Shown piece after piece: positions 49,501 through 55,727 of a stretch of DNA of 64,000 nt (position 1 is the first letter of the stretch; each line of letters opens with the position of its first letter). The notes beneath the pieces were generated by a model. It was not told the origin of the DNA. It saw nothing but the letters and a program-made list of their open reading frames with translations, and ran no database searches. This stretch comes from Acinetobacter sp. ANC 5054 (GTDB lineage Bacteria > Pseudomonadota > Gammaproteobacteria > Pseudomonadales > Moraxellaceae). The stretch spans positions 118,129 to 182,128 of the forward strand of contig NZ_NEGG01000008.1 of the NCBI RefSeq assembly GCF_002135295.1, in the 5' to 3' direction. The position numbers were made by a program, and so were the translations under genes.

Positions 49501-52500
49501 CAGTCGTTACTGGATCAACTGTTGCTGTTGGAGCATCATTCACAGGAATGACATTCACCGTCACTTCAACCGTTGTCGTGCCTCCTTTCCCATCACTCAC
49601 TTCAACCGTGAAACTGTCCTGACCATTGCTGTTCGCATTCGGGGTGTAGCTATACTCTCCCGTATTCGGGTCGATGATCACCGTGCCTTTGCTCGGTGGG
49701 GTTTGTTCCGTATAGGTCAGTGTATCTCCATCGACATCCGTGCCCGTCACTTTGCCAGTCACAGGAGTATCTTCAGCAGTGGTGATTGGATCAGCGGTTG
49801 CCGTTGGTACATCGTTCACTGGTACGACCGTTACTGGAACAGTCACAGTGGTTGTACCACCTTTGCCATCACTCACCGTTACTGTAAAGCTGTCACTACC
49901 GTGGTAGTTGGCATTCGGTGTATAGGTATACTGACCTGTGCTGTCATCTATCGTTACCACACCTGAGTTCGGTGCTGTGCTGATGATGTAGCTCAGTTTG
50001 TCTCCATCCACATCTGTGGCTGTAACCTTACCTGCAACAGGCGTGTCTTCAAATGTCTTCACCGCTGGTGATGCTGCAACAGGCACATCATTCACAGGAG
50101 TGACATTCACTATCACCTCAACTGTCGTTGTGCCTCCTCTCCCATCACTCACTTCAACCGTGAAACTGTCCTGACCATTGCTGTTCGCATTCGGGGTATA
50201 GCTATACTCGCCCGTATTCGGGTCGATGATCACCGTGCCTTTGCTCGGTGGGGTTTGTTCCGTATAGGTCAGTGTATCTCCATCGACATCCGTGCCCGTC
50301 ACTTTGCCTGTCACAGGCGTATCTTCTGTAGTCGTGATCGGATCAGTTGTTGCCGTTGGCGCATCATTCACTGGGGTGATATTTACTGTAATTTCTACAG
50401 TGGTAGAACCGCCATTGCCATCACTCACTTCAACAGTAAATGTATCTTCACCTGTGGCATTTGGATTTGGCGTATAGCTGTATTCACCCGTGTTCGGATC
50501 AATGATCACCGTACCTTTGCTCGGTGGGGTTTGTTCCGTATAAGTCAGCTGATCGCCATCGACATCCGTACCCGTCACTTTGCCTGTCACAGGGGTGTCT
50601 TCAAGCGTTGTGATTGGATCCGTGCTTGCCGTTGGCGCATCGTTCACTGGAGTGATGTTGACAGTCACTTCAACCGTCGTGCTTCCACCCTTGCCATCAG
50701 TGATGGTGACCGTAAAGGTGTCTTCACCAGTCGTATTGGCATTTGGGGTATAGATGTAGTTGCCTGTATTTGGATCAAGGCTGACCGTGCCTTTGCTCGG
50801 TGGCGTTTGCTCGGTATAGGTGAGTGCATCTCCATCGATGTCGTTGCCAACCACTTTGCCTGTTACAGCCGTATCTTCTAGTGTAGTGACTGTTGTTGCT
50901 TGCCCAGTCGGTGCATCATTCACTGGGGTGATGTTAACAACCACTTCAACAGTGGTGCTGCCGCCATTGCCATCAGTGATGGTGACCGTAAAGGTGTCTT
51001 CACCATTGCTGTTTGGATTTGGAGTGTAGGTGTATTCACCAGTATTTGGATCAATCGTCACCGTGCCTTTGCTCGGTGGCGTTTGTTCCGTATAGGAGAG
51101 TGGATCGCCATCAACATCCATACCCGTCACTTTGCCTGTCACAGGCGTGTCTTCATTGGTTGTGATTGGATCAGTTGTTGCCGTTGGCGCATCATTGACA
51201 GGGGTTACTGTCACTGGAACTGTCACAGTGCTTGTACCGCCTTTGCCATCACTCACCGTCACAACAAAGCTGTCTGTTCCGTTGTAGTTGGAATTTGGGG
51301 TATAGGTGTAGGCACCAGTGTTTGGATCAATGCTCACCTGACCATGTGCCGGTGGTTGAATCACCTCATAAGTCAATGGATCTTTGTCAACATCTGTACC
51401 CACGACCTGACCGGTCACTGCTGTGTCTTCTGCTGTGCTGACTGGTGTGGTGCTTGCGGTTGGAGCATCATTGACTGGGTTGACGGTAATAATCACTTCT
51501 GCACGTGCAGTGCCACCAAACTCATCAATCACTGTCACAAAGAAGACATCTTCACCTGTGGTATTTGGATGTGGGGTATAGCTGTATTCACCAGTCAGTG
51601 CATTGATGACCACATTGCCTTTCAATGGCTGTTCATCAAGTTGATAACTTAAGCGGTCACCGTCAATATCTACGGCATCAATTTTAGAACTCAGTACCGT
51701 ATCTTCGTCAATGTTACGTAATTGGTCTTCTGCCGTTGGATCATTGTTTTTCAAAATGGTGACGGTAATGTCGACTGTCGTGGTCGCCCCTGCACTGTCT
51801 GTCACTGTGACAGTAAAGCTGTCTTGTGGACTATAGGTTGATCCTGCGGTGTATGTGTATTGACCGCTCACTGGATCTATGCTCACTGTGCCGCCATTGG
51901 CAGTTGGGCCTGTCGGCACACTGTAGCTCACCTGACTGCCATCTTCGGTGTCATTACCTTTGACTTGTCCTGTTACAGGGATTTCTTGGCGTGTCGTAAC
52001 ATCAGGGGCTGTTGCAGTCGGCGCATCATTAACGGCGTTAATCGTTACAGGCACGGTGATGCTTGTGGTTCCACCTTTGCCATCATCCACCAATACAGTG
52101 AAGCTATCACTGCCGTTATAGTTAGCATTTGGCGTATAGGTATAGGCACCTGTGGTCGGATCTAGGCTGACCGTTCCATGTTCTGGTGTGGTCGTAATGC
52201 TATAGGTCAGTAAATCTTGATCGGGATCGCGCGCAACGATTTGGCCTTTGACCGGTTGGTCTTCATTGGTCGTTGACGAGGTTGGTGTTGCGATCGGTGC
52301 ATCATTGATAGGGCTAATCGTGACTGGAATCGTGACTGTCGTGGTTCCACCCTTGCCATCACTCACGGTGACTACAAAACTGTCTAAGCCTGTCGCATCT
52401 GGATGTGGGGTGTAAGTGTAAAGACCTGTTGCAGGGTCTAGGACAATATCGCCTTTTGAGGATGGCGTGGTCACGGTATAGGTTAGGCTGTCACCGTCGA

Positions 52501-54394
52501 CGTCCTGACCTGTGACTTGGCCAGTCACAGGGGTATCTTCTGTGGTGCTGATTGCAGGTGAACTTGCTGTTGGTGCATCGTTCATTGGAGTGATATTCAC
52601 CGTCACTTCAACAGTGGTTGTCCCGCCATTGCCATCATTCACTTCAACGGTAAAGGTATCTTCACCTGTGGCATTTGGATTTGGAGTATAGGTGTAATCG
52701 CCCGTGTTTGGATCAATCGTCACCGTGCCTTTGCTCGGTGGGGTTTGTTCCGTATAGGTCAGTGCATCTCCATCTTTATCTGTTGCTGTGATCTTGCCTG
52801 TAATCGGAGTGTCTTCATCGCCTGTCACTGTGCTGTTGCCTGCAACAGGTACATCATTCTCTGGTGTGATGTTGACCGTGACTTCAACCGTCGTGGTTCC
52901 GCCTTTACCATCGCTGACTTCAACTGTGAATTTGTCTTCACCCGTGGTGTCTGGATTTGGAGTATAGGTGTATTCACCTGTATTCGGATTAAGCGTCACC
53001 GTACCTTTGTTCGGTGGGGTTTGCTCGGTATAGGTCAGTGCATCGCCATCGACATCCGTGCCCGTCACTTTGCCAGTCACAGGAGTATCTTCAGCAGTGG
53101 TGATTGGATCAGCGGTTGCCGTTGGTACATCGTTCACTGGTACGACCGTTACTGGAACAGTCACAGTGGTTGTACCACCTTTGCCATCACTCACCGTTAC
53201 TGTAAAGCTGTCACTACCGTGGTAATTGGCATTCGGTGTATAGGTATACTGACCTGTGCTGTCATCAATCGTCACCACACCTGAGTTCGGTGCTGTGCTG
53301 ATGATGTAGCTGAGTTTATCTCCATCCACATCTGTGGCTGTGACCTTGCCTACAACAGGCGTGTCTTCAGGCGTATTCAGTGCTGACGTCTGTGCTTCTG
53401 GATTGTGATTCACATCCACAATGTTCACTACAACTTCGACACTAACCTTGCCGCCATGACCATCATCGACTTCTACAGTAAATTTATCTTCACCATAAAC
53501 CAAAGGATTTGGGGTGTAGGTATATTCACCTGTATTCGGATTAATCGTTACCGTACCTTTGCTTGGCTGCTCTGTCACCGCAAAAGTCAGCGGATCACCA
53601 TCCACATCATTGGCAGTAATTTTTCCTGAAACCGCTTCACCTTCAGGAGTTATGATCGGATCAGCTGTTGCTGTCGGTACATCATTCACTGGCGTAATGG
53701 TCACAGGAATCGTGACCGTCGTACTTCCCCCTTTTCCATCGCTGACAGTCACCACAAAACTATCTGTGCCATTTTCATTTGGATTAGGCGTATAAGTGTA
53801 CTCACCCGTTTTAGGATCAATGCTGACTAGACCATGTTCAGGCGCTGTCGTCACACTATAAGTCAATGGATCTTGATTACTATCTTGTGCCGTCACCTTC
53901 CCACTAAAAGGCACATCTTCATTGGTCACAATCGGATCTGCAGAGGCAACAGGCGGTTTATTTGCCGGAGGGTTTGAGCTACCGCCGCCATCACTCCCCG
54001 CAATAATTGCACCACCCACAACACCACCGACGATCCACGGTAAAATCGGGCTAAGCGTTGAAGTCGAAGGAATTAAAACTTCCAGGCCTGAAATTGGCTG
54101 AAAACTAGCAACGCCATTGCTAAAGTCAAACCATAAAAAACCACACTCATCATCGAGTAAAACAAGGTCTGAATGGTAATCTGTATCAAAAGTCTCAAAG
54201 AATTCATGAATGACTATTTTTTCACCCGAATTCAAAATCAAAACAAGATCATCACCTTCTCGCAAAAACTCTTTAATGTCTTCACGATGCAATTCAACCT
54301 TAACAATTGAAGGCAAAGTGAGATCTATCTCTGAAAGTGTAATTTCAGCAATTTTTTCTTGAGTCGCTTTTTGATAAATTTCGATATTCGCCAT
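40547..54394 (-). CDS. Giant Bap-like RTX adhesin (4615 residues), type I secretion substrate
   Basis: Predicted surface or biofilm adhesin. Residues 1-115 resemble the BapA/Bap prefix domain and hold C84, the only cysteine I noticed. A Gly-rich hydrophobic segment (about 116-133) and Gly-Ser linker follow. From about 145 there are 30 tandem domains of about 92 residues (core EDTPVTGKVTGTDVDGD... TYTPN... VTVNITPVNDA; Asp-rich, calcium-binding cadherin/VCBS-like 'tandem-95'). Seven longer variant domains extend to about 3625. A von Willebrand A domain has MIDAS DTSGS at 3989-3993. RTX nonapeptides such as GGNDTIRGG and GGQGNDIIN lie near 4470-4510. The last about 60 residues match type I secretion C-terminal targets (VCA0849 class). 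No secretion ABC genes adjoin. No LapG-type dialanine site is evident near the N-terminus. Confidence 0.93.
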   Translation of the reverse strand: MANIEIYQKATQEKIAEITLSEIDLTLPSIVKVELHREDIKEFLREGDDLVLILNSGEKIVIHEFFETFDTDYHSDLVLLDDECGFLWFDFSNGVASFQPISGLEVLIPSTSTLSPILPWIVGGVVGGAIIAGSDGGGSSNPPANKPPVASADPIVTNEDVPFSGKVTAQDSNQDPLTYSVTTAPEHGLVSIDPKTGEYTYTPNPNENGTDSFVVTVSDGKGGSTTVTIPVTITPVNDVPTATADPIITPEGEAVSGKITANDVDGDPLTFAVTEQPSKGTVTINPNTGEYTYTPNPLVYGEDKFTVEVDDGHGGKVSVEVVVNIVDVNHNPEAQTSALNTPEDTPVVGKVTATDVDGDKLSYIISTAPNSGVVTIDDSTGQYTYTPNANYHGSDSFTVTVSDGKGGTTTVTVPVTVVPVNDVPTATADPITTAEDTPVTGKVTGTDVDGDALTYTEQTPPNKGTVTLNPNTGEYTYTPNPDTTGEDKFTVEVSDGKGGTTTVEVTVNITPENDVPVAGNSTVTGDEDTPITGKITATDKDGDALTYTEQTPPSKGTVTIDPNTGDYTYTPNPNATGEDTFTVEVNDGNGGTTTVEVTVNITPMNDAPTASSPAISTTEDTPVTGQVTGQDVDGDSLTYTVTTPSSKGDIVLDPATGLYTYTPHPDATGLDSFVVTVSDGKGGTTTVTIPVTISPINDAPIATPTSSTTNEDQPVKGQIVARDPDQDLLTYSITTTPEHGTVSLDPTTGAYTYTPNANYNGSDSFTVLVDDGKGGTTSITVPVTINAVNDAPTATAPDVTTRQEIPVTGQVKGNDTEDGSQVSYSVPTGPTANGGTVSIDPVSGQYTYTAGSTYSPQDSFTVTVTDSAGATTTVDITVTILKNNDPTAEDQLRNIDEDTVLSSKIDAVDIDGDRLSYQLDEQPLKGNVVINALTGEYSYTPHPNTTGEDVFFVTVIDEFGGTARAEVIITVNPVNDAPTASTTPVSTAEDTAVTGQVVGTDVDKDPLTYEVIQPPAHGQVSIDPNTGAYTYTPNSNYNGTDSFVVTVSDGKGGTSTVTVPVTVTPVNDAPTATTDPITTNEDTPVTGKVTGMDVDGDPLSYTEQTPPSKGTVTIDPNTGEYTYTPNPNSNGEDTFTVTITDGNGGSTTVEVVVNITPVNDAPTGQATTVTTLEDTAVTGKVVGNDIDGDALTYTEQTPPSKGTVSLDPNTGNYIYTPNANTTGEDTFTVTITDGKGGSTTVEVTVNITPVNDAPTASTDPITTLEDTPVTGKVTGTDVDGDQLTYTEQTPPSKGTVIIDPNTGEYSYTPNPNATGEDTFTVEVSDGNGGSTTVEITVNITPVNDAPTATTDPITTTEDTPVTGKVTGTDVDGDTLTYTEQTPPSKGTVIIDPNTGEYSYTPNANSNGQDSFTVEVSDGRGGTTTVEVIVNVTPVNDVPVAASPAVKTFEDTPVAGKVTATDVDGDKLSYIISTAPNSGVVTIDDSTGQYTYTPNANYHGSDSFTVTVSDGKGGTTTVTVPVTVVPVNDVPTATADPITTAEDTPVTGKVTGTDVDGDTLTYTEQTPPSKGTVIIDPNTGEYSYTPNANSNGQDSFTVEVSDGKGGTTTVEVTVNVIPVNDAPTATVDPVTTAEDTPVTGKVTGTDVDGDTLTYTEQTPPSKGTVSIDPNTGEYTYTPNPNVTGEDKFTVEVSDGNGGSTTVEITVNITPVNDAPTATANPITTIEDTPVTGKVTGTDVDGDALTYTEQTPPNKGTVTINPNTGEYIYTPNPDITGEDKFTVEVSDGKGGTTTVEVTVNITPENDAPNVPNYNFTIDEDQSLTGTVVGSDADNDVLSYRLSSNTVDAPSKGTVVVYPDGSYVYTANPNANGVDQFKIVVDDGHGGTVVSTIVVNITPVNDAPSVSRTPETLITPEDKSVSGQINAQDVDGDVLTYGIDAAPSHGTVTINSSGQYVYTPNANYFGSDNFTVVVSDGKGGNVSLVVPVEVTPVNDLPTTSNQSLNTTEDVAINGTVIAADIDNDTLSYSVSTQPSKGTVSIDPATGQFVYTPAMDANGTDSFKVTIDDGQGGQTVSTISVNISAVNDAPVAHTSPEALTTPEEQKVFGQVNATDADGDQLTYVVSENPAHGTVELQPDGSYAYTPELNFNGSDSFKITVSDGNGGTVTVTVPVTVTPVNDAPITSNQTLTTAEDTAITDKVVATDVDGDSLSYTLVGQPSKGSVILQSDGSYSYTPHQDENGTDTFRVEVSDGKGGVAISVITVNISPVNDLPTGYAPAITTPEDQQIDGQIIANDRDGDTVIYNLVTDAAHGTVTLRPDGSYTYTPTADYNGSDSFVVGITDQSGTVTPITVNVVVTPENDNPLGYAEPIITSEDMPKQGQINGSDVDGDSLTYTMIENGKPSKGTVTLDENSGTYTYTPLNNQTGSDSFDVIVSDGQGGQTTVTVQVEITPVNDAPTVPDYSLTTSEDMLVSGAVTGSDVDGDSLTYRLSNSDKPANGSVVVNSDGTFSYTPKANFFGQDSFKVIVDDGHGGTTLSTVNIVVTEVNDVPVVTITPDTLTTPEDTSVSGRVTGSDVDGDTLTYSIGSTVTHGTVTIDANTGVYQYQPNDNYFGPDSFTVIVSDGRGGITTVTVPVVVTPVNDLPTATADPIVTLEDTPQSGKVVANDIDGDSLSYSVSTGATKGSVSIDAATGSYIYTPDANANGADEFIVTINDGHGGTTQVKVPVTITPVNDAPTIQSIPQRLTIPEDQAISGKVVANDVDGDTLTYSVTSNALHGVVTISADGSYIYTPANNYYGNDQFTVTVNDGSTTTSIVIPIIVTPVNDVPTTQDYSFDIDENAVISGNVAASDVDTTDVLSYSIVKQPTLGKVTLDPATGNYTYTPNANISGTDTFEVEVNDGNGGHVISTVTVNINPVDDLFVDGDENPTTLEDTVLTGNVIDSGLTSGDGPIFVQSYQVAGTTYTAGQTAIISDVGSIIIAANGVYTFTPAANYHGTVPSISYTLSDGYGAVETSNLSITVTPVDDLFNDGNETITLNEDVIATGNVIDSGLTSGDGPITLQSFQVSGSTQVYSAGSIATINNVGTITISASGAYIFTPVPNYSGTVPVITYTLTDGFGALENSNLSLTYNAVNDGVTTIVSGNSGAGNEDTVISNTLVIADPDGITNAKFEVQTNASNGTASIDATGKWSYTPKADWNGTDSFTVLITDDQGFTTLQTINVTVNAVADATADTAIVNEDSSIPIDVLSNDSYEGEGKVVTHINGTAIAVGGTIAVTNGTVTLTTDGKLNFTPAANYSGVVSFDYTSKSSTGVAETTTVTVNVTAVNDANTTVSSGATGTGNEDTVISNTLVIADPDGITNAKFEVQTNASNGTASIDATGKWSYTPKADWNGTDSFTVLITDDQGFTTLQTINVTVNAVADATADTAIVNEDSSIPIDVLSNDSYEGEGKVVTHINGTAIAVGGTVAVTNGTVTLTTDGKLNFTPAPNYFGTVNFSYTSKTPTGVAETTTVTVNVVAQNDSFTDAPETVSINEDTPINGNVLEGTSSVDGPVSVVSFMVGGTTYTAGQSATITGVGTLLINASGSYSFTPVANWSGSVPTVSYNVSDTLGPQVTSTLNISVVPVADAPTISFATQSSSMTNMGLTVTTWTNVNLGNSNGFGVAGDILESAIEGLVNAGTVPSSTIASTTNLASTSVAAGNAIDATGYVYLEKGKTYTISMNGDDTVRLVFANPADGGTVIDTRWGTEAGKTKTVQFSPTESGLFSLELYMHNQAGPGSYSVSVVESGTSTTAKMFPTLTAASTELAKENLHLGSLVGTSNTRGYYKVYGVNQGEQNTEIQLSDVTVGLVDKDGSETISNISIKQIPVGATLSDGVNTFTATAGNTTANISNWNLKELTIKSPTVYTINMTIEATSKEAANGATATTILPLTINVYAASSVLTGPEMLPQNHNQNNVLDGGAGSDILLGDTGGTETVIEPGHNYNVAFLVDTSGSMAYGLDGSPAPAAGQSRMDLLKEGLKYFATVLAEHDSTINVTLIGFSADSLTTNKISIKDFDPTDLTAFNAAVDALVANGGTNYEAGFEETTHWFNTSADVVGSYENVTYFLTDGNPTYYMNGTTEAGDGATTTATNLQESIKGFVALAAKSEVHAIGLGNGVTKDYLNFFDNTSQLSTTGSVQFPLTYTKTIIADFPTTFGGAPNGTADNNKPTDWSSNGNGTVSFVYNDYLSNSGYINLNDSTNAPNSSSLVVTSKEFNVSRANSYITLDLLLNNAYTGDVTTVELEQKVNGLWISTNYKDGYSATSAISGTYAASLQNIAAGTYRLKVTAADNSSYTTSLNNYDFTVGIDNIVLNTPATYTNVTGATGEPVVVSTKTEFYTALFGGKSAFVLMGVGNDTIDGLQGNDVLFGDVINTDNLNWTSLGKTKPLHLPNGSGLLALEEYLTISLGHKPTESDLYTFIQNNHASLNVAGDTRGGNDTIRGGEGNDIIYGQGGNDTIYGGQGNDIINGGTGIDTVVYNALLNSDSGAGHDIDRWTDFNRAEDVLKFDAGFFLSTVTASNASNFIKLNYDAAAKTVTVSVDRDGTSGAFGDKQLVVLENQSSALTIADLLNGNHIVF
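43941..44379 (-). repeat. Near-identical DNA repeat, copy 1 (partner 44520-44958)
   Basis: Aligning by eye with 44520-44958 at an offset of 579 bp (193 codons) I find about nine mismatches in about 439 bp. It is in phase with the reading frame. Confidence 0.85.
44520..44958 (-). repeat. Near-identical DNA repeat, copy 2 (partner 43941-44379)
   Basis: See the partner copy; the flanking sequences diverge on both sides, which sets the limits of the homogenised segment. Confidence 0.85.
49728..50057 (-). repeat. Near-identical adhesin segment, copy 1 (partner 53046-53375)
   Basis: About 330 bp matched at an offset of 3318 bp (1106 codons, twelve domains) with only a handful of differences. It spans one domain (the LSYIISTAPNSGVV type) and the start of the next. 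Confidence 0.8.
53046..53375 (-). repeat. Near-identical adhesin segment, copy 2 (partner 49728-50057)
   Basis: Partner of the segment twelve domains downstream. The high identity over that distance suggests recent gene conversion or block duplication. Confidence 0.8.
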
Positions 54395-54767
54395 TTGTTT
54401 TACTCATATTTTTTTTAATTCATACGCACAAATTGAATACTAAATAATCACATGAGTAAACAACTTTTTGTGACTTATTTATCATTTTATTTAATGTTTG
54501 TGAAATATTTTTATTTTTGTGAATTTTTTATAATTAATTTATTGATTCTATTATTAATTTTATTCTACTTTTCCACCATTTTATTTCGCTTATTTTTCTT
54601 TATTCTTTTGGCTTTTTTGACCCATTTTTAGCCACTAAAAGACTTAAATTTTAGGCTAAAAATTAGTGTCAGCTAGTGACTAATTTTGTCATAAAAAATG
54701 ACACATATTCACCTTATCTTGGCTTTGCTATAATCCATATATTCAACACACATTCGGTTCATTCATT
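54395..54767. promoter_or_regulatory. Divergent promoter region of the adhesin and fmt
   Basis: 373 bp, very AT-rich. Two inverted repeats lie side by side: TTTTTAGCC (54625-54633) with GGCTAAAAA (54654-54662), and AAAATTAGT (54659-54667) with ACTAATTTT (54679-54687), both perfect 9-bp arms. A TATAAT at 54729-54734 is a good -10 for fmt. The adhesin leader would be long (over 200 nt) if its promoter lies near the repeats. No small gene is evident. Confidence 0.6.
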
Positions 54768-55727
54768 TTGAAAATCATCTTTGCCGGTACACCAGAATTT
54801 GCCGCAACAGCACTTGCTGCCTTGCTCAAAACTCAACATGAAATCGTTGCGGTATATACTCAACCTGACCGCAAAGCTGGACGTGGACAAAAACTCACAG
54901 CCTCTGCCGTAAAACAATTGGCTTTGGAGCACGATATTCCCGTATACCAACCCCTTCATTTCAAATCTTCAACTGAAGAAGGTCTTGCAGCACAAGCTGA
55001 ATTAGCCGCTTTAAATGCCGATGTCATGGTCGTTGCAGCCTATGGCTTAATCTTGCCGCAAGTGGTTTTAGATACACCGAAATATGGCTGCCTGAATATT
55101 CATGGTTCATTGTTACCGCGTTGGCGTGGTGCAGCACCGATTCAACGTGCCATCGCAACGGGCGATGCTGAAACCGGTATCACGATTATGAAAATGGCAG
55201 CCGGTTTAGATACGGGCGACATGATGTACAAAACCATTTGTCCAATTGAAGCGAACGATACCTCAGCAAGCTTGCATTATAAACTGGCACAACAAGGCGC
55301 TGAAGCAACTGTGGCTGTGCTTGAATCTGAAGAAAGCTTAAAACGCTATTTAGATCAACGTGAAGTACAAGACGAAGCATTGACAGTGTATGCACATAAA
55401 CTGTCAAAAGCCGAAGCGAAAATAGATTGGTCTATTGATGCAATTCAAATCGATCGTAATATTCGTGCATTTAATCCGTGGCCAGTGGCATTCATTCAAC
55501 TGGATGAACAGAATAATTTACGTGTTTGGCATTCAGAACTTTCAACTGAGTCTGCACCGAATGCTCAAGTAGGTGAAATTCTGGCAATTGATAAAAAAGG
55601 TGTACATGTTGCCTGTGCCAATGGCAGCGTCATCATTTTGACCTCTTTACAATGGCCCGGTGCAAAACCACTCAACCCTGTACAAATTTTACAAACCCAA
55701 AAATTGACTATTGGACAAATTTTATAA
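54768..55727 (+). CDS. fmt: Methionyl-tRNA formyltransferase
   Basis: Formylates initiator methionyl-tRNA. The 319-residue protein starts at a TTG (54768), giving MKIIFAGTPEFA, the normal N-terminus of the family. The formyl-donor site NIHGSLLPRWRGAAPIQRAI and the LDTGDM segment are intact. The C-terminal OB-like domain follows from about residue 205. No ATG lies at the expected position, and the ribosome binding site is weak. The stop codon overlaps the rsmB start (TAATG). Confidence 0.95.
   Translation: MKIIFAGTPEFAATALAALLKTQHEIVAVYTQPDRKAGRGQKLTASAVKQLALEHDIPVYQPLHFKSSTEEGLAAQAELAALNADVMVVAAYGLILPQVVLDTPKYGCLNIHGSLLPRWRGAAPIQRAIATGDAETGITIMKMAAGLDTGDMMYKTICPIEANDTSASLHYKLAQQGAEATVAVLESEESLKRYLDQREVQDEALTVYAHKLSKAEAKIDWSIDAIQIDRNIRAFNPWPVAFIQLDEQNNLRVWHSELSTESAPNAQVGEILAIDKKGVHVACANGSVIILTSLQWPGAKPLNPVQILQTQKLTIGQIL

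Larger units (their letters stand above)
45655..53962 (-). repeat. Array of about 30 tandem domains in the adhesin
   Basis: I counted 30 units of roughly 92 codons (about 277 bp). Each ends in a VNDA-like tetrapeptide before the next Pro. Units fall into subtypes: the TYTEQTPPSKGTV type dominates the N-terminal half, more divergent units the C-terminal half. The period is protein-level; identity between units at DNA level ranges from moderate to almost complete. Confidence 0.88.

Noticed and set aside
49151..53284. Several long plus-strand open frames (up to 271 codons) opposite the adhesin gene
   Set aside because: They are antisense to a strongly supported repetitive coding frame, repeat with its period, and show low-complexity Arg/Trp/Ile-rich products without starts or ribosome sites.
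45655..53962. Regular about 277-bp periodicity that could suggest a CRISPR or satellite array
   Set aside because: The unit is a whole number of codons in one open frame and varies in synonymous positions, so it is a protein domain array. Spacing is far too long for CRISPR.
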